Assembly (NCBI GenBank): GCA_965221295.1
Contig: OZ244879.1
Location: 2,914,001 to 2,978,000 of the forward strand
Length of the DNA stretch: 64,000 nt
Reading direction: 5' to 3'
From: Bin87 sp965221295
GTDB taxonomy: Bacteria; Chloroflexota; Dehalococcoidia; Lucifugimonadales; UBA3495
In this document: positions 1 to 8,673 of the stretch, one piece after another
How positions within the stretch are numbered: the first letter of the stretch is position 1
Layout of the letters: each line of letters opens with the position of its first letter
Position numbers and translations under genes: made by a program
The notes under the pieces: generated by a model
Database searches by the model: none
Told to the model about the DNA's origin: nothing
Seen by the model: the letters and a program-made list of their open reading frames with translations, nothing else

Positions 1-1
1 T

Positions 2-742
2 GCCCAATATTTCACCTTCATCGGCAATGCCATCACCGGCGACTTCGGCGATTCCCTGCGCGTGCGGGGACGCACCGCCATGAGCTTGGTGCTCGAACGC
101 CTTCCCAACACCGCGGCGCTGGCTGGCGTGGCGGTCATCGTGGCCATCGTAATCGCCGTGCCCATCGGAGTGCTGTCCGCCGTCAAGAAGGACACTGGCT
201 TCGACTTCGCCGGCAAACTGATCGCCCTGTTCGGGCAATCGCTGCCCGCCTTCTGGCTGGGCTTGATGCTGATGTGGGTGTTCGCCGCGCAATTGCAATG
301 GTTCCCAGTGTCCGGCAAGGAAGAGGGAGCCCTGTCATACATCCTGCCGGCCATCGCCATCGGTTGGTTTCAAGTAGCGGCCCTCATGCGCCTGGTGCGT
401 TCCTCCATGCTGGACGTACTGGACACCGAATACGTGAAACTGGCCCGGATCAAGGGCGTTCCAGAATGGAAAGTCGTTTGGAAGCACTGCCTGCGCAACG
501 CGGCCATCGCGCCGTTCACCTACTTCGCCCTCATCATCGGGTCCCTGATGGTGGGTTCGGTGTCCATTGAGTTCGTGTTTGCCTGGCCCGGCGTGGGCCG
601 GCTTGCCGTGGACGCGGCGGTGACCAAGGACTTCCCGGTGGTCCAGGCTGTGGTCATCACGTTCTGCCTGGTGTACATCATCGCCAATCTGTTGGTGGAC
701 ATCGCGTACGCGTACGTTGATCCCAGGATCCGCTACAACTAG
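2..742 (+). CDS. ABC transporter permease, DppB/OppB type (5' truncated by window edge)
   Basis: Inner-membrane permease of a peptide/nickel-type (family 5) ABC importer. The reading frame is open from the first base of the window, so the N-terminus lies upstream. The visible part starts within the periplasmic segment (ITGDFGDSLR), typical of DppB just before its second membrane helix. Several hydrophobic helices follow, then the cytoplasmic EAA loop (EYVKLARIKG...WKHCLRNA) that contacts the ATPase, then the terminal helices and the usual ending DPRIRYN. The downstream permease starts 12 bases after the stop. Substrate cannot be told from sequence; the family takes up di/oligopeptides, nickel or glycosides. 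Confidence 0.93.
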   Translation, partial: AQYFTFIGNAITGDFGDSLRVRGRTAMSLVLERLPNTAALAGVAVIVAIVIAVPIGVLSAVKKDTGFDFAGKLIALFGQSLPAFWLGLMLMWVFAAQLQWFPVSGKEEGALSYILPAIAIGWFQVAALMRLVRSSMLDVLDTEYVKLARIKGVPEWKVVWKHCLRNAAIAPFTYFALIIGSLMVGSVSIEFVFAWPGVGRLAVDAAVTKDFPVVQAVVITFCLVYIIANLLVDIAYAYVDPRIRYN

Positions 743-754
743 GAGCATCTCAAC

Positions 755-1690
755 ATGGCTGCGGAAAATCGCGCCGTAGAACCACAGCTGGCCGTCGACT
801 CGATGAGCGAGGCGGCCGCCCCGTCTCGCAGCCGCGCCGGCCGGTTCTGGGCCGAGGCGCGCCGGTATCCCCTGTTTCCCATCGCGCTCTTGCTGATCGT
901 GTTGGTGATACCAGCGATATTCGCCGATTGGGTCGCCCCTCATGACCCGAAACTGGGTACCCTAAGCACCCGTTTGCTGCCGCCGGCCTGGATGGAGGGC
1001 GGCGACCCTCAGTACTTGCTGGGAACTGACCGGGTGGGCCGTGACATCCTCTCTCGCATCATGCACGGGGCCAGGGTGTCCGTTATCATCGCCGCCGTCG
1101 CCATATTCATCGCCGGCCTGGTGGGCACCACTCTGGGCATCGCCGCTGGCTATTGGGGAGGATGGGTAGATTCGGTGGTGATGCGCCTCGTCGACATTTC
1201 CTTATCAATCCCCATCATTCTGCTGGCTCTGGTCATCGTCGCCGCCACGAGACCCAGCATCACCAACGTGATCCTCGTGCTGGTGCTGCTGCTGTGGTCC
1301 AGATACGCCCGCCTGGTGCGCGGCGAGACGCTGGCGGTGCGGGTGCAGGACTTCATTTCGCGAGCCAGGGTGTCCGGCGCGTCCCACCGCAGGATCATGC
1401 TTCGGCACGTCTTCCCCAACGTCTTCAACAGCGTTATCGTGCTGGCCACCCTCAACGTGGGGTTCGTCATCATCCTGGAAGCCACGTTGAGCTTCTTGGC
1501 GGTGGGCATACCACCCCCGCAGCCGGCGTGGGGCCTCATGGTCGCCGACGGGCGCGTGCTGATCGCGTCGGCTCAAGGCTGGTGGGTATCGTTGTTCCCA
1601 GGCTTGGCCATCATGCTGGTGGTGCTGAGCATGAACCTGCTCGGAGACTGGTTGCGCGACCGCCTGGATCCGAAACAACGCCAGGTGTAG
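755..1690 (+). CDS. ABC transporter permease, DppC/OppC type
   Basis: Second permease subunit (311 aa) of the same importer. The N-terminal ~45 residues are polar and Arg-rich and precede a first helix (FPIALLLIVLVIPAIF). Then comes the LGTDRVGRDILSR motif characteristic of DppC, and an EAA loop (RVSGASHRRIMLRHVFPN) near residue 210. The protein ends with the family-typical GDWLRDRLDPK. An AGGAG at 741-745 overlaps the stop codon of the upstream permease, so the two genes are translationally linked. A strong hairpin terminator follows, making this the last gene of the operon. The binding protein and ATPases must lie upstream of the window. Confidence 0.93.
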   Translation: MAAENRAVEPQLAVDSMSEAAAPSRSRAGRFWAEARRYPLFPIALLLIVLVIPAIFADWVAPHDPKLGTLSTRLLPPAWMEGGDPQYLLGTDRVGRDILSRIMHGARVSVIIAAVAIFIAGLVGTTLGIAAGYWGGWVDSVVMRLVDISLSIPIILLALVIVAATRPSITNVILVLVLLLWSRYARLVRGETLAVRVQDFISRARVSGASHRRIMLRHVFPNVFNSVIVLATLNVGFVIILEATLSFLAVGIPPPQPAWGLMVADGRVLIASAQGWWVSLFPGLAIMLVVLSMNLLGDWLRDRLDPKQRQV

Positions 1691-1710
1691 CGCCCGAACG
1701 CCGCAACCTG

Positions 1711-1746
1711 AAAAAGGGGGGCTGGCTGAGTTCCTGCCCCCTTTTT
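1711..1746. terminator. Bidirectional rho-independent terminator
   Basis: AAAAAGGGGG (1711-1720) is perfectly complementary to CCCCCTTTTT (1737-1746), with a 16-base loop. Both strands end the stem in a T run, so it can stop the + strand permease operon and the converging minus-strand gene that ends at 1777. Confidence 0.85.
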
Positions 1747-1776
1747 GGGTCAGCGCTTTTGAATATTGCCAAGCCT

Positions 1777-2691
1777 TTACGCGAACTGCGGAATCACATC
1801 CTCGGCAATCGCCTGCATCAACTCACCTATCCGCCCAACGTCGCCCGTATTCAACGCCAGGGCCACGTGCTCGGCCCCAGCATCCCGGTAAGCCGCGATT
1901 CCCGCCACCATGCCGGCAGCGTCGTCGCCCGGCAGCCTAGACCGGTCGGCCGCGCGTTGGCTGGACGGCCCGCCGTGGGCTTCCACTTCCACCCGCACCG
2001 ACATCGTCAGGGCGTCCGGGTCCCTTCCGGCGGCTTCGGCGATTTCCCGCACGGCACGCCGACCGATGGCGAATTCCTCGGCGCTCACCCCTGAGGGATG
2101 CCAGCCATCGCCCCGCCGTCCGGCCCGCCGCAACGCCCCTGGGCTATTGCCACCCACCCACAAGGGCACGCCAGGCAGGCCCGAAACCGTCTGCGCCGGT
2201 TTTGGCGAGAATTTCAGGTCTCCAATCTTCCAGCCGCCACCGCTGTACTGCGGGTCTTCGTTCGACCACAGCTCCCGCATGATGTCCATGGATTCGTTGG
2301 TCAGGGCGCCTCGTCGATTCAGTGGAATCCCCAGAGCTTCAAATTCCGGTGTCATGGCTCCCACGCCGACTCCCAGCGCCAACCGTCCCCCGGACATTTG
2401 GTCCAGCGTGGCCGCGTATTTTGCCAACTCCACCGGATTGTGGTACGGCAGCACCAGTACCGAAGCGCCCAGCAGGATCCGTGATGTCAATGCCGAAATG
2501 TGCGACAGGGTCGCCATCGGATGATAGTACGGTTTGTCGTCCAGGCGTTCCCGGATGTATCCGTTGTTGAAGAGATGGTCCATGACCCAAATCGAGTCAA
2601 ACCCAAGTTCCTCCGCCCTGACGCCGAATCTGATGACCGCCTGCGGATCCTCGATACCCCAATTATTGGGTACGGTTACGCCAAATTCCAT
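1777..2691 (-). CDS. LLM-class (luciferase-like) flavin-dependent oxidoreductase, F420-type
   Basis: 304-aa TIM-barrel enzyme of the bacterial luciferase-like family, which uses F420 or FMN to oxidise or monooxygenate small organic molecules. The N-terminus MEFGVTVPNNWG, the segment GFDSIWVMDHLF, and the hallmark MSGGRLALGVGVG near residues 100-112 (phosphate-binding loop of the cofactor) identify it. VPLWVGGNSPGALRRAGRRGDGW is the second family signature. GAGG precedes ATG by a short spacer. It sits 43 bases after ribH in a co-directional run. Substrate unknown; this family is greatly expanded in SAR202-type Chloroflexota. Confidence 0.9.
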   Translation of the reverse strand: MEFGVTVPNNWGIEDPQAVIRFGVRAEELGFDSIWVMDHLFNNGYIRERLDDKPYYHPMATLSHISALTSRILLGASVLVLPYHNPVELAKYAATLDQMSGGRLALGVGVGAMTPEFEALGIPLNRRGALTNESMDIMRELWSNEDPQYSGGGWKIGDLKFSPKPAQTVSGLPGVPLWVGGNSPGALRRAGRRGDGWHPSGVSAEEFAIGRRAVREIAEAAGRDPDALTMSVRVEVEAHGGPSSQRAADRSRLPGDDAAGMVAGIAAYRDAGAEHVALALNTGDVGRIGELMQAIAEDVIPQFA

Positions 2692-2734
2692 TATCGATCC
2701 TCATGGACTGCCGGGCTTGTTTTCGACCCGGGCG

Positions 2735-3208
2735 TCAGCCGGTTTTGATGGCCTGAACCAATCTGGCCGCCTCAATGGCGCCAACCGCGCAGTCGGCGCC
2801 CAGATTCCCGACCTTGCCGCCAGACCGATTGATCGCCTGTTCCAAGTTTTCGGTGGTCAGCACGCCAAACATCGTGGGGACGCCGGTCTCCCGTCCCACG
2901 GCGGCGATGCCGGAGGACGCTTGGTTGCACACCATATCGTAGTGGCTGGTCTCTCCTCGGATCACGGCGCCCAGGCAGATCACCGCGTCGAAACGGCCCG
3001 ATTCCGCGAAGGTCTTGGCTACGACGGGCAACTCGAAAGAGCCGGGAACCCAAGCCGTGGATATATCGTTATCTCTGACACCGTATTGCGCCAGAGCGCT
3101 GACCGCGCCTTCCATCAGGTTCTTGGTGATGACGTAGTTGAAACGGGCGGCCACCACTGCCACCCTGAGGCCAGCGCCGTCCATTCCACCATTCAGTTCT
3201 TGCGGCAA
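2735..3208 (-). CDS. ribH: 6,7-dimethyl-8-ribityllumazine synthase
   Basis: Catalyses the penultimate riboflavin step, condensing 5-amino-6-ribitylaminouracil with dihydroxybutanone phosphate. The N-terminal strand RVAVVAARFNYVIT, the substrate loop VPGSFELPV, and the conserved GAVIRGETSHYDMVCNQ with the catalytic His are all present, as is the C-terminal GNLGADCAVGAIEAARL. I chose a TTG start at 3208 (157 aa, the usual length) because GGAG lies 8 bases upstream. A longer TTG reading from 3268 adds 20 unconserved residues. No other riboflavin genes are adjacent; instead flavin-using LLM enzymes flank it. Confidence 0.93.
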   Translation of the reverse strand: MPQELNGGMDGAGLRVAVVAARFNYVITKNLMEGAVSALAQYGVRDNDISTAWVPGSFELPVVAKTFAESGRFDAVICLGAVIRGETSHYDMVCNQASSGIAAVGRETGVPTMFGVLTTENLEQAINRSGGKVGNLGADCAVGAIEAARLVQAIKTG

Positions 3209-3220
3209 ACTCTCATCTCC
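3206..3220 (-). promoter_or_regulatory. Ribosome binding site fixing a TTG start for ribH
   Basis: On the minus strand GGAGATGAGAGT is followed by TTG. This is the only good Shine-Dalgarno near the conserved beginning of RibH, and it supports the 157-residue form rather than the longer reading frame. Confidence 0.6.
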
Positions 3221-3325
3221 AGTGTCGCGGAGTTGGGCCGCCGGACGGTTCCGGCGTCCCGGCAACAAGTGTACTACGCATTCACCGCCGGCGTAACCGG
3301 GTTTACGCGGGCGGCGCGCTATCCC

Positions 3326-4411
3326 TCACCACGGGAGGGACAAGCGGTCATATAGGCCGTTCAGCGAGTTGATTTCGGACGCTAGGATATCCCGAGCCAG
3401 TTGCCGCGCGTACGCTTTCGAAGCGTCGTCGGTGATGTATTCCGCTGGTGATTTCCCGTCAATCCGGGCCAGCAGCAGCGCGCCCATTTGCCGCACCGTG
3501 TCCTCTTCCAGCGCATTTCGGTCTCCTGCGGCGCCCTCGTGGGCCATCGCATACGCGGCCCAAAACGACTGGGCCGCTGCGGAGTACTGCGTCGCCAACG
3601 TTGGGTTGTATATCGCCTTCAAAGTCAAATGGTTGAGCATGAACGCCAAGTCGAAAACTGGGTTGCCCAGGTGGGCCACTTCAAAATCCAGCAGCATCGC
3701 TCGCACCGCCGGGCCTGACCCGTTGACGATGATGTTCTTGGGGCTGAAATCTCCATGCGCCAGGACGCGCCGCTCCCAGGCGGATGGCAGCATTTTTTGC
3801 GCCTCGCGCTCTATGGTGTCCGCCAAGTCTGGATGCGCCCAGGCGGTTGCCCGGTGATAGGGGTCGATCCGCAGTTGCATGAAGCACGACAAATCTCCAA
3901 ATCCATCGAGACCCTGGGGCAGGTCCCTCCCAATTACGCTTGACCTGGAATGTATAGCGCCCAGCATTTCACCCACCAGCCGGGCAGCGTCCATGTCGAT
4001 GTGTCCCGCCAAGAGCCGCTCTTTCCAGTTGGCGCCGTCGCTCGGAGCGACGGTCATCGCAAAGGCGAAATTCTCCCGGTCCTCGAAAACCACCCGTGGC
4101 GCCGTCCAGCGACTCGCCAGCGACGATGAAGGTTCTTCCAACGTCAATTTGCCCACGAAGTCCAGGGCCGCCACTTCGCGGAAGATTCGTTCGCGGTCAG
4201 CGTACCAGTCCTCTTCAACGCGTAGTTTGGGCAGCGATTGTTTGAGCGCCAGAGCGTCGCCCGGGTTCGTTCCCCAGGTGACCTTGATGACGACGTTGGA
4301 TACGCCTCCGCCCAGCGACTCAGCCCGCGCCCGGCGGCCATCCTCGGCCGAGATCACCCGTCGCTCCACGAGGTAGCGGACGGCGTTGTGTTCCGAAAGC
4401 GTCAGCTCCAT
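3326..4411 (-). CDS. Aminoglycoside-phosphotransferase-fold kinase, 5-methylthioribose-kinase-like
   Basis: 361-aa protein-kinase-like small-molecule kinase. The N-lobe shows a glycine loop (LGGGVSNVVIKV) and the ATP lysine in LALKQSLPKLRV, the latter resembling methylthioribose kinase. The catalytic loop is HGDFSPKNIIV (HxDxxxxN, around residue 220), and the metal-binding DFE motif is in LLDFEVAHLGNPVFDLAF. No membrane segment. It lies in a minus-strand run, 35 bases downstream of an LLM oxidoreductase. A specific substrate cannot be assigned; related proteins act on methylthioribose, homoserine, choline or hydroxyacyl-CoA side chains. Confidence 0.82.
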   Translation of the reverse strand: MELTLSEHNAVRYLVERRVISAEDGRRARAESLGGGVSNVVIKVTWGTNPGDALALKQSLPKLRVEEDWYADRERIFREVAALDFVGKLTLEEPSSSLASRWTAPRVVFEDRENFAFAMTVAPSDGANWKERLLAGHIDMDAARLVGEMLGAIHSRSSVIGRDLPQGLDGFGDLSCFMQLRIDPYHRATAWAHPDLADTIEREAQKMLPSAWERRVLAHGDFSPKNIIVNGSGPAVRAMLLDFEVAHLGNPVFDLAFMLNHLTLKAIYNPTLATQYSAAAQSFWAAYAMAHEGAAGDRNALEEDTVRQMGALLLARIDGKSPAEYITDDASKAYARQLARDILASEINSLNGLYDRLSLPW

Positions 4412-4446
4412 AGCGGTGACGCGATGCCTTTCACCATGGCCACAGG

Positions 4447-5406
4447 TTAGACCCTCGCGGCCACCTGTGTGGTGAAATCCTCCAGATGGCCCAGCGTCTC
4501 CTCCAGGTTCCCGTCGGCGCTGAGCCGGGCAATGTCCAGAACCAGGTAGCTCACGCCCAGGTCAGCATACTGCCTAATGTCGCCAGCGACCTGCTCGCCG
4601 TTGCCGGTGAAGCGTGTCCGATTCCCGCTCGAATCCGTGCCGGTGAGGCGGTAATCGTGCGAACGGTAGATGATCTGAATCTCTTGCGGACTGCGCCCGG
4701 CTTGTTCCGCAGTTCTTTGCAAACGCTGAATGCCTTGCTGCAACGCCTCAGGCGTCCCGACGGGGAAAGCGGGGTTGTTGCCAATGGGATACCATCCGTC
4801 GCACAGCGTAGCCGCCCGCCGGATGGCCGGACGGCTTTCGCCGCCCACCCAAAACGGCGGATGCGGTTTCTGGGCCGGCTTGGGCAGGAACCAAATGTCG
4901 GAGAAGCTGACGTATTCGCCCTCGAATTTGGGATCGTCAGCAGTCCAAAGTTCCTTGAAGGCGCGGATGTACTCGTCGGTGACCGCTCCTCTATCGTCGA
5001 AGGGCTCGCAGCCCACGGCCTCGAACTCCTCGCGGCACCAACCGACACCCACGCCCACGATGAGCCTGCCGCCCGACAGCACATCCAGTGTCGCCAGGGC
5101 TTTGGCGGCCACCAGGGGATTGCGGTGCGGCACGATCAACACCGAGGTGGCCAGCCGTATGCTCCGGGTGCAGCCGGCCATGTACGCCAACGCCGTGATC
5201 TGCTCCATGGCTTGCCCTGATGCTGAACCCGGGAACTCTCCCGTTTCGGTGTACGGATATTCTGAAGATATATTTTTGGGCACCAGGATGTGATCCCCCA
5301 GGGCAATGGAGTCAAATCCCAGGGCTTCCGCCCGCTGTGCGATGGTCGCCAAGTTGTCGGGCGTGGCCAACGGCCCCCGGCCCGGAAGAGTGATTCCGTA
5401 CTGCAT
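4447..5406 (-). CDS. LLM-class flavin-dependent oxidoreductase
   Basis: 319-aa luciferase-like oxidoreductase. Motifs are MQYGITLPGRGP at the N-terminus, GFDSIALGDHI, LSGGRLIVGVGVGWCREEF (cofactor loop), and PPFWVGGESRPAIRRAATLCDGWYP. The frame stays open upstream, but I place the start at the ATG at 5406. GGAGG lies 10 bases before it, and the family begins at this point. It resembles the TIGR03619 group of probable F420-dependent enzymes. Downstream neighbour is the kinase-like gene at 35 bases, suggesting one transcript. Confidence 0.9.
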   Translation of the reverse strand: MQYGITLPGRGPLATPDNLATIAQRAEALGFDSIALGDHILVPKNISSEYPYTETGEFPGSASGQAMEQITALAYMAGCTRSIRLATSVLIVPHRNPLVAAKALATLDVLSGGRLIVGVGVGWCREEFEAVGCEPFDDRGAVTDEYIRAFKELWTADDPKFEGEYVSFSDIWFLPKPAQKPHPPFWVGGESRPAIRRAATLCDGWYPIGNNPAFPVGTPEALQQGIQRLQRTAEQAGRSPQEIQIIYRSHDYRLTGTDSSGNRTRFTGNGEQVAGDIRQYADLGVSYLVLDIARLSADGNLEETLGHLEDFTTQVAARV

Positions 5407-5505
5407 TCGCCCTTTTCCTCCGTTGTTGCTAGCGAGTCGGGTGAACAATCGGCGCAAATTGAATGCCGCGACTGCCACGGCTGTAGCCGGCTGGCTTGGC
5501 GGTCA

Positions 5506-6354
5506 TCAGTGAAACAATATGCCGCCGTTCACGTTGTACGATTGTCCTGTAATCAACTCGGCGTCGGGTCCAGACAGGAAGGCGACCAGATTGGCCACGT
5601 CTTCCGGTTCGGCGATACGACCCAGCGGGGTGCGCTCCGAAGACGCCGCGACTACCTGAGCCCTGAATTCCTCCTGCGAGATCCCGCGTTCCGCGGCCTG
5701 CGCCCGTTCCCAATAGCTCATGCGATCCGTGTTGATGGGACCGGGACACACCGCGTTGACCGTGATCCCGTAGGCCGCCAGGTCCATCGCCGACGCCTGG
5801 GTCAGCCCGATGACGGCGAATTTGCTAGCCGAATAGGCCGCGCCGTCCGCGCTGGCCTGCTTCCCGGCGTTGCTCGCGATATTCACGACCCGGCCGCCAT
5901 TGCCCAACCGCGCCATCTCACGCCCGGCGTGCTTGGTGCACAGGAACACCGCAGTGGTGTTGATGGCCAAGAAATGCTGCCAAACCTCTTCTTCCAACTC
6001 GGTGACGGGAACCTTGTCCCGCCCGATGATGGCCCGGGCGTTGTTCACCATAATATCCAGCCGGCCATAGTGGTTGACGGTTTCGGCCACCAATTCTTCG
6101 ATGTCAGCTGAATTGGACAGGTCAGCGTATATTGGCAAGGCTTTCCTTCCCAGCTGTCGCACTTCTTCGGCCACACTGTCGATGGACTGCCATTCCGCCC
6201 GCACTTCGCCGGGCGGCAGGTCGTCCACAGGCCGGCGCACGTCAGTTATTGCCACGTCGGCGCCCAGCGACGCCAGCTTCAACGCGGTCGCCCGACCCAC
6301 GCCGCGCATTCCGCCGGCGCCGGTGATCAACGCGACCTTGCCTTCCAGACTCAT
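5506..6354 (-). CDS. Short-chain dehydrogenase/reductase (SDR)
   Basis: 282-aa Rossmann-fold NAD(P)-dependent oxidoreductase of the classical SDR type. The cofactor motif is TGAGGMRGVGR (one more residue than the usual TGxxxGxG), followed by the acidic D of ITDVRR, favouring NAD(H). NNARA replaces the usual NNAG. The catalytic Ser lies in VNIASNAG and the Tyr/Lys in YSASK. The C-terminal VNGG is typical. An ATG at 6354 with AGGGAG five bases upstream is preferred; a GTG at 6360 would overlap the stop of the preceding HD gene. The pair is almost certainly co-transcribed. Confidence 0.92.
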   Translation of the reverse strand: MSLEGKVALITGAGGMRGVGRATALKLASLGADVAITDVRRPVDDLPPGEVRAEWQSIDSVAEEVRQLGRKALPIYADLSNSADIEELVAETVNHYGRLDIMVNNARAIIGRDKVPVTELEEEVWQHFLAINTTAVFLCTKHAGREMARLGNGGRVVNIASNAGKQASADGAAYSASKFAVIGLTQASAMDLAAYGITVNAVCPGPINTDRMSYWERAQAAERGISQEEFRAQVVAASSERTPLGRIAEPEDVANLVAFLSGPDAELITGQSYNVNGGILFH

Positions 6355-6356
6355 GA

Positions 6357-6944
6357 TCACTCCCTCCCGGCGCTGAACGGGTCTCGGCTGAAGATCCGGC
6401 GCACCATGGGCTCGAAGAACTCCAGCGGCAGCGAATCGTAGGCGGGATCAAACGAAGGCTGATCCCAGCGGTGGCAGAAATCCACCGCGTCCTGGTACCA
6501 CGGATGATCGATATAGCGATCCCGAGCGTTGCGGTCGTCGCCGAAATGGTGGGCGTAGTAGTAACTCTGGAACAACCCGTGCTGCCGCACTATCCAGTAG
6601 GCGCGTTCCGACACGTATGGCCGCAGCGCGGCCGCCGCCAGTTCGCTATGGTTGTGCGGGGACAGCAAGTCTCCGATGTCATGGAGCAGAGCGGCTACCA
6701 CCATCTCTTCGTCCGCGCCGTCTCGGTGCGCTCGCGTCGCTGACTGCAACGAGTGCTCCAGGCGGTCAACTTGGTATCCTCCCAAGGAACCGGCCAGCCC
6801 GCGGAGCTGCTGCAATATTCGGTCCGCCGTGCCGGCGGCGAACTCGGTCTCCAATCGCTCCAATAGCTCGTAATCTTCGCGCGTTCCGGCGGCCATGCTG
6901 GTGAAAGAGACCGTCGGCGTCTCGGTTTGCGTTGTCTCACGCAT
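6357..6944 (-). CDS. HD-domain protein, PhnZ/MIOX-like (possible di-iron oxygenase)
   Basis: 195-aa helical HD-domain protein. Seen: an EH in YQVDRLEHSLQSA, LLHDIGDLL with the defining His-Asp pair, a following HNHSE, VRQHGLFQSYYYAHHFG, and a late Asp in RWDQPSFDP. This order (Y...LEH...HD...H...H...D) is that of PhnZ/TmpB and inositol-oxygenase relatives, which use a mixed-valent di-iron centre to cleave C-P or C-C bonds; simple phosphohydrolases are the alternative. The ATG at 6944 is preferred over a longer frame that would run into the divergent SDR. It begins the minus-strand run that continues with the SDR. Substrate unknown. Confidence 0.8.
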   Translation of the reverse strand: MRETTQTETPTVSFTSMAAGTREDYELLERLETEFAAGTADRILQQLRGLAGSLGGYQVDRLEHSLQSATRAHRDGADEEMVVAALLHDIGDLLSPHNHSELAAAALRPYVSERAYWIVRQHGLFQSYYYAHHFGDDRNARDRYIDHPWYQDAVDFCHRWDQPSFDPAYDSLPLEFFEPMVRRIFSRDPFSAGRE

Positions 6945-7021
6945 CGGGCGCCCCCATCGTGTAGTATGTACCGGATTGTACCACCACGCGGCGCAAACAT
7001 CGGGTTGGCAGGAGATCGACA

Positions 7022-7855
7022 ATGGCGGATACACAGCGATTGCTTGACCGCGTCGCCCTGATCACCGGCGGCGGCCGGGGCATCGGCCGGGCTATCGCCT
7101 TCGCCTACGCCGCCGAGGGAGCCAAGCTCGTTCTCGCCGCCCGGACCGACGCCGAGTTGCAGCGGACCGCCCGCGACATCCGCGCCAAGCATGACGCCGA
7201 CGTCGTCACCGTCGTCGCCGACGTAACGGACCGGGCACAGGTCGAAAACGCGGTCGCGCAAACGTTGCGGCGCCACGGCGTCATCGACGTCATGGTCAAT
7301 AATGCCGGCAACACGGGGGAGATTGGGCCACTCTGGACGCTGGACCCGGATCGATGGGCCAACACCATCGCTGTGCACGTGTTGGGGACTTACTATGGAT
7401 GCCGCGCCGCCATCCCGCCCATGCTGGAACGTGGCAGCGGCCGCATCGTGAACATGTCTGGGGTCGGCGGGCCCAACGACACCTCCTACGACGCCGCCAA
7501 AACCGCCATCGTCAACATGACCGAAAACCTCAGCGTGGAGTTGTCCAGCTCGGGTGTAACCGTCAACGCCATCAGCCCCGGCTCAATCCACACCCGCATG
7601 TGGGAAGAGGTGCGCGACATGGCATGGGCCGCCGGCGACACCGAACTCTACGAAAAGGGCGTGGCCGTAACCTCCGGTGGAGGAGCTTCCATCGAGCGGG
7701 CCGCCGAGTTAGCGGTGATGCTGGGCAGCGACCAATGCGGACCGTTGTCGGGCCGCTTGATTCGCGCGGCAGTGGATCAGTTCGAGGGCATCCCCGGCTG
7801 CGTGGACTCCATCATGGCCTCCGACGCTTACCAACTACGCCGGGTGGAACCCTAG
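7022..7855 (+). CDS. Short-chain dehydrogenase/reductase (SDR)
   Basis: 277-aa classical SDR. The TGGGRGIGR cofactor motif is followed by NNAGN, the catalytic Ser of MSGVGG, and Tyr/Lys in YDAAK. VNAISPGSIHT is the usual strand and loop after the active site. AGGAG precedes the ATG by eight bases. It is transcribed divergently from the HD gene across a 77-base spacer that must hold both promoters. Substrate not predictable; the proximity to LLM and HD enzymes suggests oxidation of an alcohol intermediate in the same catabolic neighbourhood. Confidence 0.92.
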   Translation: MADTQRLLDRVALITGGGRGIGRAIAFAYAAEGAKLVLAARTDAELQRTARDIRAKHDADVVTVVADVTDRAQVENAVAQTLRRHGVIDVMVNNAGNTGEIGPLWTLDPDRWANTIAVHVLGTYYGCRAAIPPMLERGSGRIVNMSGVGGPNDTSYDAAKTAIVNMTENLSVELSSSGVTVNAISPGSIHTRMWEEVRDMAWAAGDTELYEKGVAVTSGGGASIERAAELAVMLGSDQCGPLSGRLIRAAVDQFEGIPGCVDSIMASDAYQLRRVEP

Positions 7856-7905
7856 CCACTTGCGGCCTTTCCAGACTGCTCGCCCCCGCCAACCCCTGGC
7901 GCCAT

Positions 7906-8550
7906 TTACTGCACCGGATTCACCCTGAACTTGTTGTAAGACTCCAAGGTTTCCAGCCGGGACAGGAAAAGGGCCTTCATGGCCTCGTTCAAGAACGGAT
8001 TGGACTTGGGTTTCACGATTTCCTTGGTACCCTGATGGCTCACCGTCACCAGGCCGATGGGGGTGTACAAGTCCAGTAGGTCGGCCAGTTCCTCGACATT
8101 TGAACCCTCCGGGTGAACGACATACACGTGGTCGAAGATGCTGCCGGCGAAGGTCCTAGATACCGGTGAACTCACTGGGTTTTTGAGCATGGCCAACGCT
8201 TGGTCAATCCCTGCGTACCCCGCTGGAGCCTTCATATCGCTGCCAGACTTTAGGTATCCTTTCAGCTCGTAGCCTACCACTTTCCCGCTGGCGCGCGCCT
8301 CCAACAGATCAATGTCTGGCGAAAAGCTGAAGTACCGATAACCGCCCGTATCCTTGCTGACTCGCACCTTCTGAAAAATCTCGCTCTGGTTGTTTCTGCG
8401 CAGGATTTGATACATGGCAAGGAATACGGCATCCTCCGTAATGGGGAGCCGTTTGCTCATGATCCGGTTGAGCACCTCGGATGCGTGTTGGTCGAACGGC
8501 GCCGGACGCCCAAACGCTCCGCGACCGATGGTGGTTCTGCGTCTTCGCAT
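7906..8550 (-). CDS. Uncharacterised protein with PD-(D/E)xK nuclease-like motif
   Basis: 214 aa; I do not recognise a named family. After a basic N-terminus (MRRRRTTIGRG) and a helical segment, the stretch SPDIDLLEAR followed ~17 residues later by VVGYELKGY gives the D...ExK arrangement of the PD-(D/E)xK nuclease superfamily, on predicted beta strands near residues 78-102. The rest (FDHVYVVHPEG, PIGLVTVSHQG) has alternating beta/alpha character, consistent with the fold. GGAG sits five bases before the ATG. It lies downstream of the MFS gene on the same strand and may be the last gene of the accessory run from 14.4 kb. Function is inference. Confidence 0.6.
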   Translation of the reverse strand: MRRRRTTIGRGAFGRPAPFDQHASEVLNRIMSKRLPITEDAVFLAMYQILRRNNQSEIFQKVRVSKDTGGYRYFSFSPDIDLLEARASGKVVGYELKGYLKSGSDMKAPAGYAGIDQALAMLKNPVSSPVSRTFAGSIFDHVYVVHPEGSNVEELADLLDLYTPIGLVTVSHQGTKEIVKPKSNPFLNEAMKALFLSRLETLESYNKFRVNPVQ

Positions 8551-8673
8551 GTCAACTCCGTCGTGGAGTGGTATCAGAAATACTCAGGCCCGCATGGTCC
8601 CGTTGAGCGCGATCCGGTGGGTGAGTGCCGCACTTGCGATTCTCACGCGACAGGTTGGATTTAGGTCAACTGC

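Noticed and set aside
1153..2094. Frame of 313 residues opposite or offset to the permease and LLM genes
   Set aside because: Arg/His/Pro/Gly-rich composition typical of a shadow frame in GC-rich DNA, spanning a terminator and two convergent real genes.
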